Assembly: GCA_947623455.1 (NCBI GenBank)
Contig: OX392536.1
Coordinates: 38,011,465-38,075,464 of the forward strand
Direction: 5' to 3'
Length of the DNA: 64,000 nt
Origin: Mimachlamys varia
Taxonomy: Eukaryota > Mollusca > Bivalvia > Pectinida > Pectinidae
Both the position numbers and the translations under genes were made by a program. The notes under the pieces were generated by a model, which saw only the letters and a program-made list of their open reading frames with translations, was not told the DNA's origin and did not search any database. Shown here piece after piece: positions 36,401-42,984 of this stretch (position 1 is the first letter of the stretch; the number at the start of each line of letters is the position of its first letter).

Positions 36401-39243
36401 TCGTTGACATTTACATATCGTTAAATCACGCATTAATTTGTCACTTTACACTACCATAAAAATTTACATAAATGAAGATTTCATTGTGCCAAACATTTCT
36501 GTGAAGTCAAAGTCAATTTATTTTTTTACAAAATGGCCGCCACCGCCTACTTTCTGATTGGTTGAAATTTAGATATCGTATGATTTCGCTCAAATTTTGT
36601 GTGAACGTGTAAGAGGACACACCGAACACAACCGTAACATCGGTTTTGACATCAGACAAAATGGCCGCCATTTTATGGCTTCTGATTGGTTGAAATTTAG
36701 ATATTGTCTGATTTTGCTGAAATTCAGTAGGAACGGGTAACAGTACATACCGAACACAACGGTACCTTCACTTTTGGAATCGGACAACATGGCCGCCATT
36801 TTCTGCCTTCTGATTGGTCAAAATTCAGATATTGTCCGATTCCGCTCAAATTCGCTATGTATGGTCATTATGGCATTACGGAATCAACTATCATGTTTCA
36901 CAAGGGATTGTGGGGGATTGGCTTGCGGGGAGGGGTGACTTCCGCTATTGCTCGCAATTGCAATTCTAGTTATTATTATTATTATTCTTGTTTCTTCCAC
37001 TTTCTTCCGCCGCGGAGGTTTCCGATCGTTTTCTCAAAAACTACTGGACGGATCTTCACGAAACTTCACACACATACTCATTAGGGGCGGGGTGTGTGAA
37101 AACGGGTTGTTTTTTTGCGACCGGAAGTCCAAGATGGCCGCCAGAGCTAATTTCCGGTTTTCGAAATTCAGTCTCCGATTTCAGTAAAAATTGGTACATA
37201 GGTGTTTTAAGGGATGCTGAATAACATGGTAACATTTTCGTAAAGTTTGGTTGCCACCGAAACGAAAATGGAGGCCTCTGATTGGTCGAAATTTATATAT
37301 TGTCCGATTTCAATGAAATTTAATATATATGTGTAGTATTACACCAACAACATTGTCGTCACATCCGTTTCATGATTCGTCAATATGGCCGCTATTTCCT
37401 GGCTTCTGATTGGTCGAAATTTATATATTGTCCGATTTCAATGAAATTTAATATATATGTGTAGTATTACACCAACAACATTGTCGTAACCTCCGTTTCG
37501 TGATTCGTTAACATGGCCGCTATTTCCTGGCTTCTGATTGGTCGAAATTTATATATTGTCCGATTTCAATGAAATTTTATATATAACTGTAGTAGGACAC
37601 CACGGACATTGTCGTAACCTCCGTTTCGTGATTCGTCAACATGGCCGCTATTTCCTGGCTTCTGATTGGTCGAAATTTATATATTGTCCGATTTCAATGA
37701 AATTTTATATATAACTGTAGTAGGACACCACGGACATTGTCGTAACCTCCGTTTCCTAATTCGTCAACATGACCGCTGATATATGGGGTGTCAGCTATAT
37801 TTCCATTGTGAGTTCATTGGGCTCATCAGTTCCGACCAAAGGGGTAGTTTGGGGGACATCTGTAATGGTACCCCATTACAATTAGCACTTGTTATCCTTT
37901 GGTTTTGGGTCCGATACATCTAAGTACCAGTTACTTTTGAGATGTTAGAATGCTGTACACTGAATGGGGACACTAGCATTCTACTTTATTAAATTATCCA
38001 TTTGTCCCCCCTTTAGTTGAACTTCTAAATGGCAAAATATGTCACAAAATCAAGAGAAGTGTATGTCACGACTAAAGTGTGTGCCATAACTTTCCTGTGT
38101 TTGTAATCAAAATCATGGTAAAGGTTCAAAGGTCAAGTGATATCTGTTCAGACATCAACTTCAGATCATTCATATTTCGTAGAATACCAGTATGTATGAT
38201 ATGACTAGTCACATGACCTGAGGTCTTCATCTCAAAGTTCAAGGTCTATTAATGATCATAATGATCAAAGGTAAAGTCATTATTTACCTGACACTTGGAC
38301 TGTATACTGTTTTGGTGATACAATGTATTTGATTAACTATTATGTAGTTGTGAAATAAGAATTTAGATTGTTAATCAAGTATTTATGGTATGTCTGCATC
38401 TATTTATGACCTGCGACACTGTGTATTTATGACCTTGAATACATAAAAAGTATTTATAAAAAAAAAAGAAAGAATTCAATCTCTGGGAGTATCCACACGA
38501 GAACACCACTGAAACTCAATGGTTTATAATTGTACTAAAGGTGCACAGTGCAAAATAGCATTTCTGACAGCGTAAATTTTCCACAATGTGAACAGTTTTG
38601 AGGCTGACTAAGCAAGCAAATCCATGCTCAAAAATGTTGGCTTTTACAGTACTGGGTTTGCATCCATTAATATGTATAACCTTTGACATATACTCTGGGT
38701 TGATATGCATTCTTGACCTTTGACACAAGATCTCTACCATATTTAACCTTTGACACATACTTTGGATTTATTGTTATCTAAGTTTCTTTCGCTGCTACTT
38801 ACCTTCACGATACATCACAACTAGATTGCAGTGATTAACTTTCACCTGAGAGACTTCACTAGTACACCCTATCTTATAAAATGGGTCATCTCTATCATAA
38901 TTCGCAACAATTAACTTTCGTAAATTGGTTTCGATGGCACTGGATCTTTTTCCATTCATGACTTTTGACACAAACTCCCGAGTTATATAATTTCATGACC
39001 TTTGACTCTGGATCTGTATCCATTGATGATCGTTGTCACAACTATTTATAACCTAAACTCTTTAGGTCCACATTTGTGACCTTTAACCTTTCGTTGTTAC
39101 AGGCTGGGCTGTTCTTCTGTCCTGCTCCAGTGGAGAGCCTGGCCATTATCAGCCAATCAGCATCCCCGACAGGGAAACCATTGGTGCGTCTAGTGTGTGG
39201 CGACCAGCTGGGCAACATCCACTTCCTCACCTGGCACCAATAG
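281..39243 (+). CDS. TEP1: TEP1-like WD40 protein, C-terminal part (21 exons, gene enters from upstream)
   Basis: The 21 exons listed separately below are joined by GT-AG introns with consistent phases and total 2772 nt, giving 923 codons and a TAG stop. The protein is a long run of WD40 blades, roughly one per exon, with strand-d motifs such as VKVWD, IKIWD, VKIW, LKVWD, VRLWE, MKIW and LSVW. It ends GLFFCPAPVESL...GNIHFLTWHQ. That ending, the blade number and the position of the propellers at the extreme C-terminus match what I recall of TEP1 (telomerase-associated protein 1, a vault ribonucleoprotein component). In TEP1 the WD40 domain is a protein-interaction platform behind TROVE and NACHT domains, which here lie off the window. 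The final intron is 23,526 bp. Alternatives are other NACHT-WD40 or large WD40 scaffold proteins. That it is a WD40 gene is near certain; the TEP1 name is inferred from the tail and architecture. Confidence 0.75.
862..1011 (+). CDS. TEP1: TEP1-like exon b (WD40 blade)
   Basis: Acceptor CCTTTCCAG and donor GTAAGA at 1012. Encodes VHLLKGHTRRVKACAAD followed by VASASWDCTVKVWDTSKG, a textbook WD40 blade with GH, SWD and VKVWD. Phase 2 at both ends. Confidence 0.93.
1297..1402 (+). CDS. TEP1: TEP1-like exon c (WD40 blade)
   Basis: Acceptor GTACCTACAG and donor GTAAGT at 1403. Encodes PVNSVSFHPEGQLLATGSWD then ATIKIWDVFHKKRKA. Ends in phase 0. Confidence 0.93.
1889..2008 (+). CDS. TEP1: TEP1-like exon d (WD40 blade)
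   Basis: Acceptor TACCCACAG and donor GTATAT at 2009. Encodes ILRGHSTSVRDVAYSPSGRH then IASASLDGDVKIWAAQSGNQ. Exactly 40 codons in phase 0, a complete blade. Confidence 0.93.
2190..2712. repeat. Interspersed repeat in intron, ending like the window start
   Basis: Contains repeated CATGATATTAA(C/G)AGG motifs (about 2292, 2561, 2650, 2670) and ends with GTGGAGTCCACTG, as the window start does. Probably one end of the same repeat family. No clear TIR or coding capacity. Confidence 0.4.
2793..2891 (+). CDS. TEP1: TEP1-like exon e (WD40 blade)
   Basis: Acceptor TACTTGACAG and donor GTAAGG at 2892. Encodes VGSIQGHSAPINKLIYSPTG then KELITVSDDHKVK; the closing VW of the blade is at the start of the next exon (3524). 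33 codons in phase 0. Confidence 0.9.
3349..3383. repeat. GT microsatellite followed by a 17-G homopolymer
   Basis: A (TG)n run is followed by 17 consecutive G (3367-3383), about 140 bp upstream of the exon at 3524. G-quadruplex formation is conceivable, and read length here is error-prone. Confidence 0.8.
3524..3671 (+). CDS. TEP1: TEP1-like exon f (WD40 blade)
   Basis: Acceptor GTTGATAG and donor GTAAGA at 3672. Begins VWSGHLGLP, closing the previous blade, then VAVKFDPDCTVVALGYHSGT and VKVFDVLTG. Ends in phase 1. Confidence 0.9.
3938..4044 (+). CDS. TEP1: TEP1-like exon g (WD40 blade)
   Basis: Acceptor ACGTTACAG and donor GTAAGT at 4045. Encodes GFELWGNRLHKSRVRGLCFS then PDGAHLVTGADDNTGK. 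Ends in phase 0. Confidence 0.9.
4612..4961 (+). repeat. ~43-bp minisatellite containing the 3' splice site
   Basis: About eight imperfect units of GACATCAGGACTGATATTAT plus TGCTGTTTTGTAGGTTT. The last unit supplies the real acceptor CTGTTTTGTAG of the exon at 4962, so several decoy polypyrimidine-AG acceptors precede it. Confidence 0.85.
4962..5116 (+). CDS. TEP1: TEP1-like exon h (WD40 blade)
   Basis: Acceptor CTGTTTTGTAG and donor GTATAG at 5117. Encodes VVNTLDGKLVTSMSTHTQPV and later MATGSEDCQCCVYPAPW. The acceptor is the last member of the tandem repeat just upstream, so near-copies of the same acceptor precede it. Confidence 0.85.
5359..5541 (+). CDS. Small ORF of unknown function inside an intron (60 codons)
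   Basis: ATG to stop, beginning MSSQRRTDQDMEEKVLNSLA and continuing with a charged segment (LTDKERMIAEEIENSRSTVE). Composition looks protein-like rather than repeat-like, and the preceding sequence ACAAAAAC gives a reasonable start context. I do not recognise the family. It may be a gene fragment, a captured exon or chance. It lies between TEP1-like exons h and i and is not in their reading path. Confidence 0.25.
   Translation: MSSQRRTDQDMEEKVLNSLAARLVDLLCLTDKERMIAEEIENSRSTVEVYFNDNLVYSSG
5635..6004. mobile_element. piggyBac-type MITE with TTAA target duplication (370 bp)
   Basis: Left end AGGCCCAATATACGTAAC at 5635 is matched as an inverted repeat at the right end (to 6004); the perfect arm is 21 bp. 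TTAA flanks both sides (5631-5634 and 6005-6008), the target site of piggyBac transposases. No coding capacity, so non-autonomous. Confidence 0.85.
6960..7068 (+). CDS. TEP1: TEP1-like exon i (WD40 blade)
   Basis: Acceptor AATTGACAG and donor GTAAGT at 7069. Encodes CKEFKAVACIRGHTGAVTAC then VFSPDEKKVATSSRDM. Ends in phase 0; the W of the blade is in the next exon. Confidence 0.92.
7470..7890. repeat. 38-bp minisatellite in intron
   Basis: About 11 copies of a unit containing CCAAGAGACCAGTCTCAAT and GTCCAAATTTACCTGT. Period 38 bp (for example 7493 to 7531). Open frames here come only from the repeat. Confidence 0.9.
7939..8058 (+). CDS. TEP1: TEP1-like exon j (WD40 blade)
   Basis: Acceptor TTTCCTCAG and donor GTATGT at 8059. 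Begins SVMVWELRMS, closing the previous blade, then VLHACHKDWVTGCSWFGDFL. 40 codons in phase 0. Confidence 0.9.
8170..8302. repeat. 35-bp minisatellite, left part
   Basis: Units of ACCTGTGATTAGAGCCCACA plus GGTGTTACTTCTGAT, period 35 bp. Each unit has inverted arms ACCTGTG/CACAGGT. The array is interrupted at 8302 by the element that ends at 10076. Confidence 0.9.
8303..10076. mobile_element. TA-flanked DNA transposon, non-autonomous (1774 bp)
   Basis: Begins CCGTAAAAACTCGTGTAAT and ends with its inverted repeat; the arm continues ~7 nt with two mismatches. TA lies on both sides (8301-8302, 10077-10078). Removing the element and one TA restores an intact GTGATTAGAGCCC unit of the minisatellite, confirming the ends. 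TA duplication fits the Tc1/mariner/pogo group. Subterminal GTGCGTAAATTA motifs recur inside both ends. No transposase seen. The centre has divergent ATGGCG starts (about 9016 on minus, 9222 on plus) around a CCAAT-bearing stretch. Confidence 0.85.
8877..9016 (-). pseudogene. Short protein-like remnant with one frameshift inside the transposon
   Basis: Reading the minus strand from ATG at about 9016 gives MATFDFDTSSCEFDDI. After a one-base shift it continues as EIFTAEDVARAIEMAVGL and reaches a stop. Composition is protein-like on both sides of the shift. No family recognised; it may be a transposase N-terminus or a captured host exon. Short length keeps confidence low. Confidence 0.25.
10079..10316. 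repeat. 35-bp minisatellite, right part
   Basis: Continuation of the 35-bp array split by the transposon, about seven more units (GAGCCCACAGGTGTTACTTC). It ends about 25 bp before the acceptor of the exon at 10341. Confidence 0.9.
10341..10448 (+). CDS. TEP1: TEP1-like exon k (WD40 blade)
   Basis: Acceptor TATTTTTAG and donor GTAAGA at 10449. Encodes VTASNDFTLKVWDMKTGEEK then QKMTGHMSSISSVAYK. 36 codons in phase 0. Confidence 0.93.
10560..11574 (+). repeat. 43-bp minisatellite ending in the real 3' splice site
   Basis: More than 20 units of TCCAATTCTATTTATTCTAT plus TTCTGTTCCCACTGTTTCAG, period 43 in the homogeneous part (11103 to 11146). Each unit is a polypyrimidine tract ending in TTTCAG. 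The final copy is the acceptor for the exon at 11575. Confidence 0.9.
11575..11731 (+). CDS. TEP1: TEP1-like exon l (WD40 blade)
   Basis: Acceptor CTGTTGTTTCAG and donor GTTTGT at 11732. Encodes YGCIVSSCNDGSAKVWSHKG followed by a linker rich in H, A and V. The acceptor is the last copy of the 43-bp intronic repeat, each copy of which contains a TTTCAG. Confidence 0.88.
11925..12070 (+). CDS. TEP1: TEP1-like exon m (WD40 blade with acidic insert)
   Basis: Acceptor TTCCTTCAG and donor GTATGC at 12071. Encodes an acidic loop (VVEADEAEAK) and then VIVATCSDDGTAVLWKPLQ. Phase 1 in, phase 0 out. Confidence 0.9.
12534..12745 (+). CDS. TEP1: TEP1-like exon n (two WD40 half-blades)
   Basis: Acceptor TTTTCCAG and donor GTCTGT at 12746. 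Encodes NEMANLTGHSDRVVSVAAN, then CTASLDKAVRLWEPQ, then FVETSPDKSLILTGS. It is the longest resolved exon at 212 nt. Ends in phase 2. Confidence 0.92.
12928..12997 (+). CDS. TEP1: TEP1-like exon o (end of WD40 blade)
   Basis: Acceptor GTTTTTCAG and donor GTAAGA at 12998. Completes the codon begun at 12745 to give TGSRDGTMKIWYQPAKDG across the junction, a normal blade closure. 70 nt. Confidence 0.9.
13164..13607 (+). repeat. 37-bp minisatellite carrying acceptor plus exon start
   Basis: Eleven units starting GGCTCACAAGAAATCTGTAA at 13201, 13238, 13275, 13312, 13349, 13386, 13423, 13460, 13497, 13534 and 13571; the last is the real exon. Each contains TTTAG followed by exon-like sequence, so the array is built from the intron-exon boundary. 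Confidence 0.92.
13572..13690 (+). CDS. TEP1: TEP1-like exon p (WD40 blade, both splice sites inside minisatellites)
   Basis: Acceptor AATGTTTAG and donor GTAAGT at 13691. Encodes AHKKSVNAACFLAPNVFVTG then GDDGKIIIWNIYRKSQSGHK. The first ~20 nt of the exon with the acceptor recur in a 37-bp upstream array. The last ~10 nt with the donor recur in an 89-bp downstream array. Confidence 0.9.
13680..14030 (+). repeat. 89-bp minisatellite carrying exon end plus donor
   Basis: Donor GTAAGTGTAT occurs at 13691 (real), 13780, 13869 and 13958, exactly 89 bp apart, each preceded by a variant of the exon end (TCTAGTCATAG against TCTGGTCACAA). Units also contain CACAGACATTTATAATGAGT. Confidence 0.92.
14180..14347 (+). 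CDS. TEP1: TEP1-like exon q (WD40 blade)
   Basis: Acceptor CTTTTAACAG and donor GTACAT at 14348. Encodes VPVCHKKKVLSTVSPVTALA and later FLSGEWCGKLSVWNSEQQ. Phase 2 at both ends. Confidence 0.9.
14897..15014 (+). CDS. TEP1: TEP1-like exon r
   Basis: Acceptor TTTTTACAG and donor GTGAGT at 15015. Encodes FAFGKSDWILGIKFMSEKA then TFHVATANGHICKGTVNK. The blade lacks a canonical WD pair. Ends in phase 0. Confidence 0.88.
15153..15338 (+). CDS. TEP1: TEP1-like exon s
   Basis: Acceptor TTATGTTTCAG and donor GTAGAT at 15339. Encodes LGQKLSCDTSICIPPTSKVP and later VLDVTAHSGDSYAVTSTGQ. 62 codons in phase 0. Confidence 0.88.
15469..15576 (+). CDS. TEP1: TEP1-like exon t (last full WD40 blade)
   Basis: Acceptor TACTTTACAG and donor GTAAGT at 15577. 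Encodes IHSAAVTCVATSDDFVFTGA then HDCTVKVWRRENKLKQ. 36 codons in phase 0. It joins the terminal exon across the 23.5-kb intron. Confidence 0.93.
15577..16560. other. Start of the 23.5-kb last intron, unique sequence
   Basis: AT-rich intron with no repeat structure, ORF or RNA gene I can support. Confidence 0.6.
16561..16632 (+). mobile_element. Outer element, left terminus with hairpin and TTA tract
   Basis: GGGGTAC is followed by a hairpin, ATGTCCCCC...GGGGGGACAT, with loop CAAACGAAGT or similar, then ATTGTTTTTGCTCGGTTTC and a TTATTATT tract. The inner array starts within that tract. Confidence 0.75.
16635..16811 (+). repeat. Three tandem inner-element left-end hairpins
   Basis: AAGTCACCCC and GGGGTGACTT form a 10-bp perfect stem around CAACGAAGT-type loops, starting at 16635, 16700 and 16763. 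Each is followed by ATTGTTATTGTTCCGTTTCT and a TTATT tract. The stem-loop is homologous to the outer left terminus. Confidence 0.85.
18067..18300 (+). repeat. Four tandem left-end hairpins, 57-bp period
   Basis: Hairpins start at 18067, 18124, 18181 and 18238, exactly 57 bp apart, with the same stem and tail as at 16635. Further single or clustered copies start at 19332, 19404, 21389, 28181, 28244, 28307, 29523, 33543 and 34229, for 16 in all. Confidence 0.9.
33430..34914. repeat. Recent tandem duplication of a ~688-bp array unit
   Basis: The unit ending at 34226 and the next one ending at 34914 are nearly identical over ~686-688 bp. They share otherwise private changes (ATCGTTCGATTTTGC, GTACTTTCGCTTTTGG); one 2-nt indel (TCTCTAACGAC against TCTCTAAAACGAC) is visible. 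Other units differ much more. Confidence 0.85.
36970..37840. mobile_element. Outer element body: four 128-bp monomers
   Basis: After the last inner right end the TTATT tract resumes, then CTTGTTTCTTCCACTTTCTT and a GGAAGTCCAAGATGGCCGCC stretch. Four monomers follow with CTGATTGG at 37278, 37405, 37534 and 37662 (127-129 bp apart), diverged from the inner monomers but sharing ATGGCCGC...CTGATTGGTC and ATTGTCCGATTTC. Confidence 0.8.
37875..39102. other. End of last intron
   Basis: AT-rich. From about 38380 to 39090 an irregular motif (ACCTTTGACACA with variants) recurs without clean tandem structure. The acceptor of the terminal exon lies at the end. No ORF supported. Confidence 0.5.
39103..39243 (+). 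CDS. TEP1: TEP1-like terminal exon with stop codon
   Basis: Acceptor CGTTGTTACAG before 39103; TAG stop at 39241-39243. Encodes AGLFFCPAPVESLAIISQSA and ends DQLGNIHFLTWHQ. Frame and sense continue directly from the exon ending at 15576. A donor-like CAG/GTAATC sits 7 nt after the stop, so the 3' UTR may itself be spliced. Confidence 0.85.
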   Translation, partial: AGLFFCPAPVESLAIISQSASPTGKPLVRLVCGDQLGNIHFLTWHQ

Positions 39244-42200
39244 ACTCAGGTAATCAACTGCTAAAAGTTAGCACTTTGGCATCAACAGATAAAAGTGACA
39301 CACAGTGTTGCTGGTCCACAGTTTGGCTTGTTTGACGTCAGCAAGTTAAATAACAGCGAAAACTAATTAACAAGTACCAATTTGGATAAAAGTGTGAAAA
39401 CAAAGTGGACTGGAAAACACCTATTGAAATGGCATCGTTAAAAACAAAGGCATGATCAATGCATCTGCCTAAATGTGTTTCTCGTAACCATGGAAAGATC
39501 ATACGAAAGGATCACAGGAATACACCAGCATAGAGGATGTTTTTAGCAACCATGTTGAATTCACTGAGTTTGTTAAGATGTTTTCATAGATACCAAATGA
39601 AATGAGCCGATTGAAATATTATTTACAAAGTTGAATTCTTGTTTTGTATGATGTAAATACTGGCTGTTGTTTAATTAATTGTGTTTAGTTAAGATAGCCT
39701 GTATTATTTCTGTTGTACAGTTTTATAACTGTCAAAATGTTTGTACATAGTGGTTAACATTAAAATGTGAACCTGGTCATGCAACACGTAATTATAACTT
39801 TGTTTTACATGCTGCATGTTGAATTGAAGCACTTGTATGACTTGACACCTCAAGTCTACATGCAGCTAATTGCTGTTAACAACTTGCCGGCGTGTTATCT
39901 GTCGCCTTGATCCCCTGGGAGCACTTTGTATTGTATTCATTTGCCCCATCATTACCTGTGAGGATTGTGTAAGTCTAGCACATTAGCTCGGGGTGAGGGC
40001 CCATGTCTAGGATATTAGCTCAGGGAGGATTTCTTATGTAACTATCAGTGCAAAGTACTTCATCAAGTGCATTCTCAACTGATTAGATCTTTTTAAAATA
40101 CTTTATGTACAATGCACCTTGATATGCTAATAGCTTAAGATCAAAGAAAATTCCAAAGTATTTCATAGTTAAGGGCATTGAACAAAAAAAAAGCTCATCA
40201 AAAGAAAACATTTTAACAGTGCAGATATTTTTTCTCAGTTTTGATGTAAGAGCAATACAAAATTGAGACAATAACTGCTGTGAATTGAAGTGATACATTG
40301 ACATTTTGGAGATTCAACATTAATAAAACTCAAGGCTAATCCCAAGAGTACAAACTGACTCATTTGTCAATTGACCTTCAAAAAAACACTTAAAATTGTC
40401 AGACAACTTTTTTCTTTAATTAATTCAGTAATACATCCATTTAAGGAAATTGTGGTTCTTTTATGAAATCCTAGAATGTAATATATGATAGATGAGTAAT
40501 GCATAATACAACACTAGAATGACATATTCAGCAAGTTGAATAGACATTTGCACTCATTTACTTTAAAACCTGACAACATCACCATGCATATTTAGCAGAC
40601 AGTCGACAGCCTTGTGATGTTAGCCTACAGCTGTTTGTATGATAATCCATACAGCTTACGGTGAAACTTTCCTCTCAGAATCTGTTGTCCCTTCATTATG
40701 TATGTCAGATTTACACCTCTTATGGATGTCTTCCGCTCAGATCATGTGGCAAGGTCAGAACAGAGGTCATTTCTTTATAATTGTGAAATAGAACTGCAAT
40801 TATGTATACATCAGCAAAACAGGGAACAAGTGAAATAGACTTGGGAGGGGTCAAGGTGCCGACATTGCATTGGTCATTTTGTAGTAATTTTACACATTTT
40901 GATTTGAGAATATTATTTCTGTTTTACAAATATTTTCACTTCTGTTTGTTCTATTCCTAAAACGGTTCATTTGTCATATCAGCTTACTATAAAAAGAAAG
41001 GTTTTTTTCTCTTCATTTTCTGTTATTCAAAAAAAAAATTGAAATAATTCCAAAATTAAAGGTTGAAGATTGAATGTCATCATTAACCCATTTTTATGGT
41101 AGATTGTTGCTGAGACTATTATTAGCTGTAAAATAAGAACAAGATAATGCAGATTCAAATTATCATAAAAATGGAAAATTATTTGCACATGTTAATTATC
41201 TTTCAACTCATACATACATTTTTTTTTTTCTGTTCGTACTAACTGTATCTCTTTATTCCTGCATAAATATTTACTCTGGGATGTTTATAGATGTATATTT
41301 CACAGCATGTTAACGGCCCGAATGTCCGGAAAATTCTTCATCAAGTGTGCTTGTACCTGCTATTACTTTTACAATCAAATGTTATTTATAATGGCTATAA
41401 TGTATTTATGTTAATAGCTATGTTCCCATCCAAAAATAAATATCTGTTTGTTGTGTGCCCTAAGTGTGATATATGACACTAGGTGGCAGTTTTATCGCCT
41501 TGTCTCACTTACGCAAATTGTATGTATTAATATACATTAAAATTCCTTTTAGTCTGACAGTACAATGTAGTTGATACCTTAGTGGAATGACGTATACTGT
41601 TCTTTGAATTTAAATTTTGCTTTGATTTTTAATATGTTATCTCTTCCTATAATATGGTTTCTTTTTCATTTGTCAAGCCAGAAAGATTTTTTTAACAGGA
41701 CGTGCATTTGATATTTGACTTTATACTATCTCATTTTCATTCTTATAATAAAACATTTTTACTACAAAATGTTAATTAAGAACTATCAAATTGACCATCA
41801 TTGTTCTTAAATCATTTCTGTTGATTTATTGGAACTACAGGGTAGTAATATATGACTAGTACATTTCATAGAATCAATTTATAAAAGTTTGTTTAGCTCA
41901 TAAAACCCTGAAATTGATTCCTTGCAAAAATCTTTGACTTTATATGACTTAAACCGTTTTCAAAATTACACACATATTTATTTTAATATTTTTTCTTCTT
42001 TTTTTTTTTCATTTTATGGACATAACCTTTCATGCGTAGTATTGTAGTCAGTTTATAACCCCAAATATATGACGCCCTGTTTACAGATTTTATCTGTGAC
42101 GATATTAGCCGTCATAGCTAATAGTTTTTGTGTGACGTCACTAGCCGACTCAGCAACACCTATGATGTCCATATGTACTAGTTTTTGTCATCATCGTGCG

Positions 42201-42984
42201 TCAGACATACATCATTATTTACATACTACCGTTACTATACATAATTATAAATGGCCTTGTGATCTTTTTAGAAACGTTTTATGATCCATATGACAGTCAG
42301 CCTACAATAAATTATGTCGGTTTGTTTAGTGATAAACTTCTACACTCTGTCCAGTTTCTATTCTGCATTAAACTTAGAATTCAATTTTTTAATTTTTGTA
42401 TCGTCATCAAATTTTTTTCCCTTAATACAAACAAATGGTTTCACTTTGCTTATGACAGTGTTATGTTTGATTTAGTTGGAAAGTTATTTTTCAATCTGTA
42501 CACTTCAAGTTTTACAAGTCATGGAATGTTCATTAACTTGGAGCCTATTGTCTTATTCTAATTTACACTTATTTCAATCAGCAGGACATTGTTCATTTCA
42601 CCTCCAAAGGATCTTGTAGATATCTTAGTGCATTTCCAGGGTTATAAAAGCCCATATGCAATTTCCTCATTTAAATACTTGTGGTGTGCAATGATATTTT
42701 TTTTTAATTAATTTTGCAGTTTTTAAGTATATAGGTCATTGTTACTTGTGTTGTATTTTTCAATCTGACAAAGTGCTTTGGAACTGTCTTTATGTTTGAA
42801 TTGTATTTATTAGCATCTGTAAATGGTTTACATAAATATATTTAGGCTAATTATGTTTATTCTAGTGGTTGGTGAGGTGTACGTTATTATGAATTATATG
42901 CTAATCTTCCTATATGTATCTCTGTACAGAGTAGGCCATGGTTTACTAGTGTACATTGTTGTCTATCTAGATATTATTTATGAT
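39244..42984. other. 3' flank of the TEP1-like gene, no further gene seen
   Basis: Presumed 3' UTR and intergenic DNA. A candidate AATAAA at 40322-40327 and another at 41747-41752 could serve polyadenylation, but neither is supported by more than the hexamer. AT-rich short ORFs (for example around 42196-42561) look like chance. Confidence 0.4.

Larger units (their letters stand above)
16561..37874. mobile_element. 21.3-kb nested TIR-element array in the last intron
   Basis: Outer ends are imperfect inverted repeats: GGGGTAC (16561-16567) plus ATGTCCCCCAAAC (16573-16585) on the left, matched by GTTTGGGGGACAT (37847-37859) plus GTACCCC (37868-37874) on the right. Inside are about 21 inner bodies in the same direction. 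Each starts after a TTATT tract with CCTACACTCAT...TTGTCCG and ends at GCTCGCAATTGCAATTCTAG. Right ends fall at about 17449, 18046, 19329, 20486, 21380, 22471, 23505, 24112, 24742, 25892, 27030, 28179, 29520, 30741, 31772, 32924, 33540, 34226, 34914, 35946 and 36969, so units are 0.6-1.3 kb. Bodies consist of ~128-bp monomers. No transposase is visible. Short ORFs here are repeat translations. Confidence 0.85.

Noticed and set aside
16557..36960. Dozens of 60-166 codon ORFs, for example those starting MVGFQISSDFAQN or containing KSPPTKWGDLLLL
   Set aside because: They are six-frame translations of the nested array; near-identical frames recur in register with the repeat on both strands, have no codon signal and stop at unit boundaries.
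16561..37874. Target-site duplication for the outer element
   Set aside because: Flanks (ACCATCGTGA on the left, ATTACAATTAGC on the right) show no convincing direct repeat, so none is claimed.
40322..40327. AATAAA as the definite polyadenylation signal of the TEP1-like gene
   Set aside because: Several AATAAA hexamers occur in this AT-rich flank and the nearest is ~1.1 kb after the stop; no downstream evidence singles one out.
42196..42561. 121-codon ORF, hydrophobic
   Set aside because: AT-rich region, overlapped by another frame, no family recognised and no splice context; most likely chance.
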